This document shows positions 43,330 to 52,418 of a stretch of 64,000 nucleotides of DNA, piece by piece. Position 1 is the stretch's first letter; every line of letters starts with the position of its first letter. Where the stretch lies: positions 847,896-911,895 of the forward strand of contig NZ_LT985324.1 of NCBI RefSeq assembly GCF_900290275.1, written 5' to 3'. A model generated the notes under the pieces. The model saw only the letters and a list, made by a program, of their open reading frames with translations. It was not told the origin of the DNA and ran no database searches. This DNA is from Prevotella merdae. Lineage in GTDB: Bacteria > Bacteroidota > Bacteroidia > Bacteroidales > Bacteroidaceae. The translations under genes were made by a program, and so were the position numbers.

Positions 43330-43578
43330 TCAAGCCGTTTGAGCATACTCTCTAACTGCAGCCAATCTCTTGTCATTCTCAATAATTTGGATAGTTAGTT
43401 CATCGGAGTCAGCATCAATGTGTTCTGAAACGACGGCTACCACCTCTATTATTATTGCCCATATCTTTTCAACCACCGTCAGTTCGTGTACTCCGAGGTA
43501 CATGTCACCGAACAGTCCTCCTATGGTGTCATAGTCGAGGGCTCTTTTTATTGAGGCAAGTATGTTGTAGCGTATCAT
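43330..43578 (-). CDS. Short hypothetical protein
   Basis: 82 residues from MIRYNILASIKRALDYD; a 13-residue longer start (43617) is hydrophobic and less likely. The sequence is helical with GLFGDMYLGVHELTVVEKIWAIIIEVVAVVSEHID. No family recognised. A TACCTTTG box lies about 215 bases upstream (43792-43799). Confidence 0.35.
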   Translation of the reverse strand: MIRYNILASIKRALDYDTIGGLFGDMYLGVHELTVVEKIWAIIIEVVAVVSEHIDADSDELTIQIIENDKRLAAVREYAQTA

Positions 43579-43750
43579 GTTCAAGGCAAAGATAGGTATA
43601 AAAATCCATACTTCCAAATCGTTTGTTTACCTATTTGTGTACACATGATTTTTCGTTGTTTTCTTATTGCTTGGTGAAAAACCATCAACAGCCATTGCTG
43701 CTTGCCATCTACGCATTGCGTCATAGGCTATTTACATTATCACTATACAA

Positions 43751-43799
43751 TATTTTGTTACTCGCTTTTCTTGGGTAACAAAATAGTAACACAAAGGTA
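43751..43799 (-). promoter_or_regulatory. Hairpin and -7 box in the 43.6-43.9 kb gap
   Basis: TATTTTGTTAC (43751-43761) pairs perfectly with GTAACAAAATA (43775-43785). A minus-strand TACCTTTG lies at 43792-43799, with repeated TGCTAC words upstream of it. It resembles leaders seen ahead of Bacteroidales integrase genes, but no integrase is present. The remainder of 43579-43939 contains only the mnmE terminator. Confidence 0.4.
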
Positions 43800-43854
43800 G
43801 CATATTAGTAGCATATAGATATGCATAACAAACACATTTTAACACAATGCAAAA

Positions 43855-43893
43855 ACGCACGTAAACAGCTCATTTTGTGCTATTTACGTGCGT
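43855..43893 (-). terminator. Rho-independent terminator of mnmE
   Basis: ACGCACGTAAA (43855-43865) and its exact complement (43883-43893), with a short inner AGC/GCT pairing. On the minus strand it is followed by TTTTTGC. It lies 46 bases after the mnmE stop. Confidence 0.85.
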
Positions 43894-43939
43894 GTGAATG
43901 TCGTGTGTGTGCGTTTTAAGTATGTGTTAAAGATTGTTG

Positions 43940-45352
43940 TTACTTGCCCACGCAAAAGTGGGTAAAGATGTTCTGAAGCGTTTCTTGCGGAGTAATACGC
44001 TCTTCGCCAGTAATTTCTGCAAGGTAATCTATCACCATTCTTAAGTCTTCAGCAAGTAGGTCGCCGCTTAGTCCAAGGTTCATGGAGTCGATGACACGTT
44101 GTAGACTTTCGTCGGCATGCAGCAAAGCAGAGTAATGCCTAACGGATGTTATAACGATGTCGCTCTCGGAGAGTTGAGGGATGTTGGCTGCCTCAACAAT
44201 GAGCTGTTCGAGTTTGGAGATATTTGTGCCGTACTTAGCACTAATGTCGACCGATGAGGAGTTTTGAATGTTGAAGTTTGAATTTTGAATTGTCTGCTTC
44301 GCCGATGAGGAATTATTCAATGAGGAATTGGTGAGATCCATCTTGTTGCGCACGATGATGAGCTTTTTGCCAGCGACGCGTGTCTTGATGTCATCAATCT
44401 CCGAATCAGACGGTTGCTTGTCAATTAGCCAAAGCACAATCTTGGCCTCTTGCATCTTCTGATAAGTGCGCTCTATGCCTATATTCTCAACAACATCATC
44501 TGTTTTGCGGATGCCAGCAGTATCGACAAAGCGGAACTGTATGCCATTGATGATGGTGGTATCCTCGATAAAATCTCTTGTTGTGCCGTGTACATCGCTC
44601 ACAATAGCCTTCTCCTCATGCAGCAAGTGATTGAGGAGGGTACTCTTTCCTACGTTAGTGTTGCCAACTATAGCCACTGGAATGCCGTTCTTCAAGGCGT
44701 TGCCAACCTCAAAGGAACGGGCAAGCGAGAGAAGACGCTTATGAATGTCGTTGGCAAGGGTGTAGAGCTCGGAACGGTCGGCAAACTCCAGTTCTTCATG
44801 GTCGGAGAAGTCGAGTTCCAATTCCAATAATGATGTAAGCTTAAGCAGATGGGCACGAAGGTCGGCCAACTCGTTGCTGAAGTGCCCCTTGAGCTGACTC
44901 ATAGCCATATCGTGCGTAGCCTTGTTGGTAGAACTGATAAGGTCGGCTACAGCCTCTGCTTGCGAGAGATCCATCTTGCCATTGAGGAAAGCACGCTGGG
45001 TAAACTCGCCTGGTCCGGCAGGAGAGCAACCATTCTCGGTTAGCAACAGCATAACTTGCTGAAGCACATAGGCAGAACCATGACATGAAATCTCTACAGA
45101 GTTCTCTCCGGTATACGAATGAGGCGCGCGGAATATGGATACCAGCACCTCGTCGACAACATCGTTATTGGCGTTGACAATATGGCCAAACGCAAGAGTG
45201 TAGGCCTTGCGCTCGGACAAAGAAAGAGTTGAGCCGACAGGACGGAAAATCCTATCGGCTATACTAATGGCCTTGGGGCCAGAGATACGAATAATGCCAA
45301 TGGCACCACCAGGGGCGGTAGCGATGGCGCAAATGGTATTGTTGTTGAGCAT
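43940..45352 (-). CDS. mnmE: tRNA modification GTPase MnmE
   Basis: 470 residues. N-terminal TrmE domain begins TICAIATAPGGAIGIIRISGP. G domain: GNTNVGKSTLLN (G1, near 232), DVHGTTRD (G2), DTAGIRKT (G3), NKMD (G4) and SAK (G5). The C-terminus FTHFCVGK is the conserved C-x-G-K end. With MnmG it forms the 5-carboxymethylaminomethyl group on U34 of tRNAs. A ~27-residue Asn/Ser-rich insert lies between G4 and G5. Confidence 0.95.
   Translation of the reverse strand: MLNNNTICAIATAPGGAIGIIRISGPKAISIADRIFRPVGSTLSLSERKAYTLAFGHIVNANNDVVDEVLVSIFRAPHSYTGENSVEISCHGSAYVLQQVMLLLTENGCSPAGPGEFTQRAFLNGKMDLSQAEAVADLISSTNKATHDMAMSQLKGHFSNELADLRAHLLKLTSLLELELDFSDHEELEFADRSELYTLANDIHKRLLSLARSFEVGNALKNGIPVAIVGNTNVGKSTLLNHLLHEEKAIVSDVHGTTRDFIEDTTIINGIQFRFVDTAGIRKTDDVVENIGIERTYQKMQEAKIVLWLIDKQPSDSEIDDIKTRVAGKKLIIVRNKMDLTNSSLNNSSSAKQTIQNSNFNIQNSSSVDISAKYGTNISKLEQLIVEAANIPQLSESDIVITSVRHYSALLHADESLQRVIDSMNLGLSGDLLAEDLRMVIDYLAEITGEERITPQETLQNIFTHFCVGK
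44252..44334. repeat. Low-complexity insert in the mnmE G domain
   Basis: About 83 bp containing three GATGAGGAATT-like units and TTGAAGTTTGAATTTTGAATT. It encodes NSSLNNSSS...NSNFNIQNSSS between the NKMD and SAK motifs, where other MnmE proteins have a short loop. Confidence 0.7.
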
Positions 45353-45371
45353 TTAGATATAATTTCTTAAC

Positions 45372-45420
45372 TGAGCTTTCGCAAGTTCAGAGAACTAAGT
45401 ACTTTCGCTTGCAAAGCTTC
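45372..45420. repeat. Intergenic hairpin between UPF0210 gene and mnmE
   Basis: TGAGCTTTCGCAAGTTC (45372-45388) and CTTGCAAAGCTTC (45408-45420) are inverted relative to each other. The left word recurs as TGAGCTTTTGCAAGTTC at 60995-61011, downstream of the RluA gene. Dispersed palindromic repeat. Confidence 0.55.
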
Positions 45421-45434
45421 ATTTCTTAATTACG

Positions 45435-46799
45435 TTAGTTTTTAAAACTGTGAATTGGAGCCGGTATGCGACCACCACGGTCTACGAATGGCTGGCATGA
45501 GAAGGTGTTGACAGGCATGATGGGAGCATAACCCAAGAGTCCGCCAAAGTCGACCTTGTCGCCAACCTTCTTGCCAATAGCAGGAATGACGCGCACGGCT
45601 GTGGTCTTCTGATTTATCATACCGATGGCTGCCTCGTCGGCAATGATACCAGCAATAGTTGTAGAGGGTGTGTCACCGGGGATGGCTATCATGTCGAGAC
45701 CTACAGAGCAGACGCATGTCATAGCCTCCAGTTTCTCGATGGTGAGGGCACCTGCCTCTACGGCATCAATCATGCCCTGATCCTCGCTTACGGGGATAAA
45801 CGCACCACTAAGACCTCCTACATACGAGGAAGCCATGATGCCTCCCTTCTTAACCTGATCGTTAAGCAAGGCAAGGGCTGCCGTTGTACCAGGAGCACCA
45901 GGATGCTCGAGACCTATCTCGCGAAGAATGTCGGCAACAGAATCGCCTACAGCTGGAGTTGGAGCAAGCGAGAGGTCGATAATGCCGAATGGAATGCCAA
46001 GTCGACGAGAAGCCTCTTTGGCTACAAGCTGGCCAACACGTGTTATCTTGAAGGCGGTGCGCTTGATAGTCTCGCATAGTACCTCAAAGCTCTCACCACG
46101 AACTTGCTCAAGTGCATACTTAACAACACCCGGACCGCTTACACCCACGCTTATGACAGCATCGGGCTCGCTTACGCCATGGAAGGCACCAGCCATAAAG
46201 GGATTGTCGTCTGGAGCGTTGCACAAGACAACAAGCTTGGCACAACCGATGGACATACGCTCCTTGGTCTCCTCAGCAGTCTGACGCACAATGTCGCCCA
46301 TAAGACGCACGGCATCCATATTGATACCAGTCTTTGTAGAACCGATATTAACCGAGCTACAAATAAGGTCGGTCTCAGCAAGCGCCTTAGGAATAGAGCG
46401 TATCATAAGTTCATCACTATGAGTCATTCCCTTGGATACGATAGCCGAATAACCACCAAGAAAGTTCACGCCTACAGTCTTGGCTGCACGGTCGAGAGTG
46501 CGTGCAAGCTCCACATAGTCGTCGGATGTCTTGCAGGCATTACCACCCACAAGAGCAATAGGAGTAATAGCGATGCGCTTGTTGACGATAGGCACACCTA
46601 ACTCCTTAGAAATCTGCTCGCCTGTGCTTACAAGATTCTTGGCAAGGCGTGTAATCTTGTTGTATATATTATTGCATAGGGTAGGGAGAGAGTCGCTAAC
46701 GCAATCCATAAGGCTGATGCCCATAGTGATGGTGCGCACGTCGAAGTTCTCCTTCTCTATCATCTTGTTGGTTTCGATAACCTCGTTGATATTAATCAT
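45435..46799 (-). CDS. UPF0210 / PFL family protein
   Basis: 454 residues, full length. [49 protein letters not shown] and [20 protein letters not shown] are family hallmarks. Usual fold is related to glycyl-radical (pyruvate formate lyase-like) barrels; no function is established. The next gene upstream encodes a small ACT-domain protein, the standard partner of this family. Confidence 0.9.
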   Translation of the reverse strand: MININEVIETNKMIEKENFDVRTITMGISLMDCVSDSLPTLCNNIYNKITRLAKNLVSTGEQISKELGVPIVNKRIAITPIALVGGNACKTSDDYVELARTLDRAAKTVGVNFLGGYSAIVSKGMTHSDELMIRSIPKALAETDLICSSVNIGSTKTGINMDAVRLMGDIVRQTAEETKERMSIGCAKLVVLCNAPDDNPFMAGAFHGVSEPDAVISVGVSGPGVVKYALEQVRGESFEVLCETIKRTAFKITRVGQLVAKEASRRLGIPFGIIDLSLAPTPAVGDSVADILREIGLEHPGAPGTTAALALLNDQVKKGGIMASSYVGGLSGAFIPVSEDQGMIDAVEAGALTIEKLEAMTCVCSVGLDMIAIPGDTPSTTIAGIIADEAAIGMINQKTTAVRVIPAIGKKVGDKVDFGGLLGYAPIMPVNTFSCQPFVDRGGRIPAPIHSFKN

Positions 46800-46818
46800 G
46801 ACGTATTAGTTTGTGTGA

Positions 46819-47091
46819 TTAGATTCTATGCATTACATCAAATATCTCCTCGCGCTGGCACTTAACCTGCACGCCTACGCTCTCGCCAAGCTTTGTAAGT
46901 TCGTCGGATGCCTGAACGAAAGGCTTCTCCATTTTTGTCATGTCGACAATCATCATCATGTTGAAATACTCCTGTACGATGGTCTGCGATATGTCGAGGA
47001 TGTTGACGTTGTTGTCGGCAAGATAGGTACACACTTTAGCAATGATACCCTTGGTGTCCTTGCCTACTACAGTAATGATTGTTTTGTTCAT
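46819..47091 (-). CDS. ACT-domain protein (UPF0237)
   Basis: 90 residues: one ACT domain, TIITVVGKDTKGIIAKVCTYLADNNVNILDISQTIVQEYFNMMMIVDM. Probably an amino-acid-sensing regulator for the adjacent UPF0210 protein, with which it is nearly always paired. Gap of 19 bases. Confidence 0.9.
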   Translation of the reverse strand: MNKTIITVVGKDTKGIIAKVCTYLADNNVNILDISQTIVQEYFNMMMIVDMTKMEKPFVQASDELTKLGESVGVQVKCQREEIFDVMHRI

Positions 47092-47214
47092 AATTAAAGC
47101 TAATTTATTTTTATTCCTGGAAATATTGTATTAGGGGTTGTGTTTGCTTACATTTGCATATCCACAACGTTGAGCCTTTCTCGAAGACACTATATATGGA
47201 TATTGTATGGAGTG

Positions 47215-47237
47215 GTAGGAGGCTGAGCGCCTCCTAC
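47215..47237 (-). terminator. Hairpin overlapping the fbp stop
   Basis: GTAGGAGGC (47215-47223) and GCCTCCTAC (47229-47237), 5-base loop. The right arm covers the fbp stop codon. No T-run follows, so it may be an mRNA-stabilising or REP-like hairpin rather than an intrinsic terminator. Confidence 0.5.
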
Positions 47238-49231
47238 TTGTTTGGTATTACCTCCTTGATGTATCCGTGGCGATAAGCATAGAGCAAGCGTTCAAGGTCC
47301 TTGATCTGCTTGCCCAGCTCATGACCTATATCGGTATCGGCAACACGCATACGATGAGCCGACATCTCTACTATCTGTGTGGTAGACTTGATGTCGTTAC
47401 ATTTCTGTATGGCGTCCAAAGTGGATGTGAATGGCTCGTGTTGTACAAGCACAAATCCACGGCTGTGATAGACAAGGGTGTAGCCGGCAATACCAGTTTC
47501 CTTATGATAAGCCTGCGAGAAACCACCGTCTATAACCATAAGCTTACCGTTGGCCTTGATAGGATTCTCGCCATTGCATACATGCACAGGCACATGACCG
47601 TTGATGATGTGACGGTTGGCGCCCGTAACCTCGAAGGCATCCATAATGTTGTCTACAATCTGCTCGTTGTCGCGCAGCTTGAAGTAGTTGCCTTTCTCCT
47701 CGTTGTGCGTAGCCTTGTCGGCTATAAAGTAGCGCTCGAACGTAGCCATCTTCGACTTGTCGAACAACGGGCTGTCTGGTCCGCACCACAGGTAGAGGAA
47801 GAAGTCGGTAGCATACTTGCGTTCTTCCTCGGAAGAGTCGGTCTGGAAAGGTGTGCGTATAAGCATACCTATATTGTATAGCAACTCCTTGCCCGAGCAC
47901 TTTATGCCAGGAGCAATTTCCACCTCCTTAAGCGAACCGTCGGCATTAAGAGGGATGGATGCATGGAATAGCAGGTTGTTGTTGAAGATGGCATACATGC
48001 AACCATGTCGCAGAATCATATTGATGTGCTTGTGCAGCTTCTCGGATACCTGGAACGAGTGGTTAAGCTTCTCCATCAGTTGCTTTTCCTCGGGCGTAAG
48101 TCGGTCGGGATGGTTGGGGTCGATGGTAGGGAAGGAGTTGCTCTTAAGCGGATACTCCTTGCCATCAAGAGTGATAGTGCCCTTATCGTAGTCGATATTG
48201 TGGAACAACAGACGGTTCTTCATCTTCCAGCTTGGGTTGCGCTTTATGATGGCAGCCTCTTCCTTAAACTGTATGATTGTAATGGCCTTGTGCATAAGAG
48301 CTGTAAGTCGACTTGTCTTCTGGTCGATGCGAGCCGAGTCAGCAGACGCAATCTTAGGCTGGAACTCCTCGCAAGGATCGTCGCCATATATTTCCATGGC
48401 AAAGGTTGCGAGAGGTACAAGGTTGATGCCATAGCCTTCCTCAAGTGTAGTAAGGTTGGCATAACGAAGCGACAAGCGTATAACATTACATTGGCAAGCG
48501 CGGTTGCCAGCCAAAGCTCCCATCCACAGGATATCGTGGTTGCCCCATTGTATGTCCCATGAATGATATTGCGATAGCGTGTCCATGATAATATGTGCAC
48601 CTGGTCCGCGGTCGTAGATGTCGCCAAGTATATGCAGCTGGTCGATAGACAGGCGCTGGATGACATTGGATATGGCTATGATGAAATCGTCGGCACGACC
48701 AGTAGTGATGATAGTGTCGATGATGACGTTAACGTAATCGGTTTTGTTGGCATCGTCGGTACGCTCGTGCAGAAGTTCCTGGATGATGTACGAGAAATCC
48801 TTAGGCAATGCCTTGCGCACCTTAGAGTGGGTATACTTGCTCGAAACAAGGCGGCATACAGACACCAGTTGATGGATGGTGATGTGGTACCAGTCGTCTA
48901 TGTTTGACTCCGAAGCCTTGATAAGCTCGAGCTTTTGGTCGGGGTAATAGATAAGTGTGCAAAGTTCCTTAAGGTCGGCTTCGCGCATGGTGTTGCCGAA
49001 TAGCTCGTAAACCTTGCGTTGGATGTTTCCCGAAGCATTCTTCAGGATATGCTGAAAAGCCTCATACTCGCCATGCACGTCGGCAAGAAAATGCTCGGTA
49101 CCCTTAGGCAAGTTCAGAATTGCCTGTAAGTTGATAATCTCGGTACTTGCTTCCGGGATATTGGGGAATGACTGTGCAAGCAGCTGCAAGTATTTCAAGT
49201 CGAGCGCAGAAATTTTAATATTGTTTGCCAT
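47234..49231 (-). CDS. fbp: Fructose-1,6-bisphosphatase class III
   Basis: 665 residues, usual for class III. Metallophosphatase motifs: FLADVHGEYEAF (D-x-H), HILGDIYDRGPGAHIIMDTL (GD-x-x-DRG) and IQWGNHDILWMGA (GNHD). Later INGHVPVH and MVIDGGFS supply further metal ligands. Gluconeogenic hydrolysis of fructose 1,6-bisphosphate. Last gene of a long minus-strand run from hisH. Confidence 0.95.
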   Translation of the reverse strand: MANNIKISALDLKYLQLLAQSFPNIPEASTEIINLQAILNLPKGTEHFLADVHGEYEAFQHILKNASGNIQRKVYELFGNTMREADLKELCTLIYYPDQKLELIKASESNIDDWYHITIHQLVSVCRLVSSKYTHSKVRKALPKDFSYIIQELLHERTDDANKTDYVNVIIDTIITTGRADDFIIAISNVIQRLSIDQLHILGDIYDRGPGAHIIMDTLSQYHSWDIQWGNHDILWMGALAGNRACQCNVIRLSLRYANLTTLEEGYGINLVPLATFAMEIYGDDPCEEFQPKIASADSARIDQKTSRLTALMHKAITIIQFKEEAAIIKRNPSWKMKNRLLFHNIDYDKGTITLDGKEYPLKSNSFPTIDPNHPDRLTPEEKQLMEKLNHSFQVSEKLHKHINMILRHGCMYAIFNNNLLFHASIPLNADGSLKEVEIAPGIKCSGKELLYNIGMLIRTPFQTDSSEEERKYATDFFLYLWCGPDSPLFDKSKMATFERYFIADKATHNEEKGNYFKLRDNEQIVDNIMDAFEVTGANRHIINGHVPVHVCNGENPIKANGKLMVIDGGFSQAYHKETGIAGYTLVYHSRGFVLVQHEPFTSTLDAIQKCNDIKSTTQIVEMSAHRMRVADTDIGHELGKQIKDLERLLYAYRHGYIKEVIPNK

Positions 49232-49246
49232 AAATAGACTTTTTCA

Positions 49247-50068
49247 TTAATGTTGTTGTATAGTTACGTTCTCCATTCGTTCCACCTCCTTACCATCAAG
49301 GCTTGCTAATGGCATAAAGCCTTCGGTAAGGTTTGCCTTGTTTCTTAATAGCGACATTGTGTGAGCGGCAAATTTAGACAGTTTCATTTTCTCCAATGTA
49401 GTTCTCATTAGATCCTCGTCGTAGTTGGTTTGGGTCATAGTCTCTGCTGTCTCCGTAAGGTAAGCATACGGGATGTTCTGCATCTTGTAGCGCTTGCGTA
49501 TATATAGGATACGCGCGCATACATTATTAATACATTTGTCGTCGCTCCCCATATGCTCGATATACTGGTCGATATCGCGTTTGATTCTTGTCTCGTTTTC
49601 TTGAATTTCGGAAACATACAGATCGCATATCGCCTCGCTCATCAGCTGAACAGTAGTGAGCGAGGTGACATAAGGATTCTTAATCTGTCGGGTGTATGTA
49701 TTTTTTGCAATTTGCTTGATTAATGATTCTTCGGCTGTTCCGCAAACGTGCACAACAGTCTTCAACTTGCTGATACGCTTTAGAGCATGGCGTGTGGACA
49801 TGTCTTTGGTAGGATAGCCCTCTGCATCAATAAGCGGGGCAAGGCCCTCAACACATGTGAACACAACAGGCACGCCAATGCTGCGATACTTCTCAACACA
49901 ACTGGCATTATGGGCATTCCACATGCCAAACACATGCACAATGTCGGGATTTGAGTCCACAACATCCACATTGTCACGAGTTTTTAGTTCATGACAAATC
50001 AACTCATACATTTTAAGATTGATGCAATCCAAATGTTGGTTAGATGGTATGATGTACTTTACCCTCAT
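49247..50068 (-). CDS. Glycosyltransferase-like protein (GT-B N-domain)
   Basis: 273 residues. VDSNPDIVHVFGMWNAHN and VPVVFTCVEGLAPLID match the N-terminal domain of GT4-type glycosyltransferases. The usual C-terminal nucleotide-sugar (EX7E) domain is not seen; helical sequence follows instead. So it is either a divergent or a half-length enzyme. Immediately downstream of the GT2 gene (1 base). Confidence 0.5.
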   Translation of the reverse strand: MRVKYIIPSNQHLDCINLKMYELICHELKTRDNVDVVDSNPDIVHVFGMWNAHNASCVEKYRSIGVPVVFTCVEGLAPLIDAEGYPTKDMSTRHALKRISKLKTVVHVCGTAEESLIKQIAKNTYTRQIKNPYVTSLTTVQLMSEAICDLYVSEIQENETRIKRDIDQYIEHMGSDDKCINNVCARILYIRKRYKMQNIPYAYLTETAETMTQTNYDEDLMRTTLEKMKLSKFAAHTMSLLRNKANLTEGFMPLASLDGKEVERMENVTIQQH

Positions 50069-50069
50069 G

Positions 50070-51221
50070 TCAGAGTTTGTGCGTTGTAAAATCTCTCTTG
50101 TCTGATTTTGCGTATCTTATGTTTGTAGCCAACGAGTGCCATACGATGTACAGCTCGAAGAACACGGTTTTCCAGCATGCGATATGCTCGCCAAACTGGC
50201 GGTAAACCTTGACGGCTGCCATAGAGCGCAGCACCAAGGTAAGTATAAGCGCCAGGGACGCTACAGCAAGCACAATCCAATTTTGCAGAATTGAAGCAGC
50301 CACAATAGCGAGCAGCAGCACGATGTAGTTGAGATGCATCATCGTCATGTCTACATTATACAGAGCCCTAATGCCGAACGAGCGTTCGAGATACTTGCGC
50401 ACGTTGGCATAGCAGATGTTGCGGTCGTGCCATGCTTTAAGTGTAGGCTTCTCTTCGCGTATCCATGCGTCCTCGTCTATTGCTATACGAGCAGAATCGG
50501 TACGTGCATACTTGTTTACAATAAAGTCGTACTCGCCATTAACAAGATGTAGGTTGCCGCGATAGCCATCGTCTTTGATAAACTCCGACTTGCGGAACGC
50601 TATGTTCACGCCATTGGCGCGATAGGCGATGGAACGCTGGGCGCATCTAAGCAAGTAGCAGTCGTTGCGCAATCGGTCGAAACGATAGAAGGTTTTTGCT
50701 TCCTCATCGTAGTTGCTGTATCCTATAACCAGATTGGCTTCGTTGTCCATATGGCTTGCCATAGACTTAAGCCATGTGTCTGACACGGGATGGCAATTAG
50801 AGTCGAGAAGTAGAACCCAGTCGTAATGTGCCGCCTTTACACCCAAGGCCACAGCCAGCTTCTTCTTGCTCATGAACAAAGAGCGCGGAGGAATGTATGT
50901 GGCGTAAAGATGCTTGTTCTGCGAAAACTGCTTAACAACTGTCTCCACATTCAAGTCGCCTTGTTCGCCTACAACCACCACCTCGTAAGCAGCGGGATAG
51001 TCTTGTGTAAGTAGCAACGGCAGATGTGCGTCAAGTGCCTGTGCGTTGTTGTTGGCAAGCACAAGAACCGTAACGTTGGGCAAGTGTTGCTCATCAACAA
51101 GTCGCGGGTCGGCTTCTCCCTCATTCTGTATCTTGCGTACAAAAGGATTGGCAAAGAGCGACGTGGCTGTGAGCAACACTATTATTAAACACGCTATTAT
51201 TGATAAATTATCAATTATCAT
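50070..51221 (-). CDS. Membrane glycosyltransferase, family 2
   Basis: 383 residues. N-terminal membrane span (IIACLIIVLLTATSLFA), a GT-A domain (NVTVLVLANNNAQALDAHLPLLLTQDYP, DWVLLLDSNCHPVSD as the DxD-like site), and C-terminal spans (LNYIVLLLAIVAASIL, WIVLAVASLALILTLVL). It transfers sugars for surface glycans; substrate unknown. Starts 3 bases after lysA. Confidence 0.8.
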   Translation of the reverse strand: MIIDNLSIIACLIIVLLTATSLFANPFVRKIQNEGEADPRLVDEQHLPNVTVLVLANNNAQALDAHLPLLLTQDYPAAYEVVVVGEQGDLNVETVVKQFSQNKHLYATYIPPRSLFMSKKKLAVALGVKAAHYDWVLLLDSNCHPVSDTWLKSMASHMDNEANLVIGYSNYDEEAKTFYRFDRLRNDCYLLRCAQRSIAYRANGVNIAFRKSEFIKDDGYRGNLHLVNGEYDFIVNKYARTDSARIAIDEDAWIREEKPTLKAWHDRNICYANVRKYLERSFGIRALYNVDMTMMHLNYIVLLLAIVAASILQNWIVLAVASLALILTLVLRSMAAVKVYRQFGEHIACWKTVFFELYIVWHSLATNIRYAKSDKRDFTTHKL

Positions 51222-51224
51222 ATT

Positions 51225-52385
51225 TTATTTGAAATCTTCAGAAATATAGCCTTTAGGCAATGGTCGGCAGTTGTACGAACTTGCCATTATCTCGCCATAG
51301 GCACCAGCAGAGCGTATCGCTATCAAGTCGCCACGATGACATTTGTTAAGGTCAATGGCCTTGGCAAACACATCGCTCGACTCGCAGATAGGACCTACCA
51401 CGTCGTACGTCTCGGCAGGCTCATTGCTGCTGATGTTCTGTATCTTGTGCAACGCCTGGTAGAGAGCAGGACGTATCAAGTCGGTCATGCCTGCATCCAC
51501 GATGGCAAACTGCTTGTATGTGCCTTGCTTTACGTAGAGTAGGCGAGTGATGAGCGATCCGCATTGTGCCACAACGGCACGTCCAAGTTCGAAGTGTACC
51601 TGCTGTCCATCGCGCAGGCGCAGATGTGTAGCATATGTCTTGAAGTACGACTTGAAGTCGGGTATTAGCTCGCGGTCGGGATTGTCGTAGCTTACACCTA
51701 ATCCGCCACCCACGTTGATATTGTCAACATAGATGTTGTTCTGAGCCAACAGGGCTTGCAGCTCGTTGATGCGGTTGCAAAGAGCCTTAAAGTCGCCCAT
51801 GTCGAGAATTTGCGATCCGATGTGGAAGTGTAGCCCCACAACCTTTATGCTGTCCAATGTCTTGGCATGCTCAATAACCGGAACCATGTCCTGCATAGCA
51901 ATACCAAACTTGTTCTCGGCCAGACCGGTTGTGATGTTTGCATGGGTGTGGGCACCTATATTGGGATTGATGCGGAAAGCCACTCTTGCCACCTTGCCTG
52001 CCTCCTTAGCCAGAGAGGCTATTACGTCAAGCTCGGCGGTCGACTCGACATTAAAGCATAGGATGTCGTTCTCTATTCCCAACTTTATCTCCCAGTCGCT
52101 CTTGCCAACACCCGCGTAGACAATACCGTCGGAAGGGAAACCAGCCTCAAGGGCTGCCTTTATCTCTCCGCCGCTAACACAATCGGCTCCCAGTTCATGC
52201 TGACTGATTATACGAAGAACCTTCGGATTGGCATTGGCTTTAACAGCATAATGCACATGAAAGTTAGGATACTTGCCACTTTCTTCTTGTATAGTCTTTA
52301 ATGTCTTACGCAACAGCTGCGTGTCGTAATAATAAAATGGGGTTTGAACTGTGTTAAACTTATCTACTGAAAACATCTTTTGCAA
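51225..52385 (-). CDS. lysA: Diaminopimelate decarboxylase
   Basis: 386 residues. PLP lysine in VHYAVKANANPKVL, the phosphate loop NVGGGLGVSY, and the catalytic GPICESSDVFAKAIDL (Cys of the dimer interface). YGEIMASSYNCRPLP ends the barrel. Last step of lysine synthesis, meso-DAP to lysine. 33 bases after lysC. Confidence 0.95.
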   Translation of the reverse strand: MQKMFSVDKFNTVQTPFYYYDTQLLRKTLKTIQEESGKYPNFHVHYAVKANANPKVLRIISQHELGADCVSGGEIKAALEAGFPSDGIVYAGVGKSDWEIKLGIENDILCFNVESTAELDVIASLAKEAGKVARVAFRINPNIGAHTHANITTGLAENKFGIAMQDMVPVIEHAKTLDSIKVVGLHFHIGSQILDMGDFKALCNRINELQALLAQNNIYVDNINVGGGLGVSYDNPDRELIPDFKSYFKTYATHLRLRDGQQVHFELGRAVVAQCGSLITRLLYVKQGTYKQFAIVDAGMTDLIRPALYQALHKIQNISSNEPAETYDVVGPICESSDVFAKAIDLNKCHRGDLIAIRSAGAYGEIMASSYNCRPLPKGYISEDFK

Positions 52386-52418
52386 ATTTTTAGGTGCGAC
52401 ATATACTTACGCTACTAC

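Noticed and set aside
43579..43939. Integration (att) site or integrase leader
   Set aside because: The GTTAC and TGCTAC words resemble integrase leaders, but no integrase, tRNA end or direct-repeat boundary is visible in the window.
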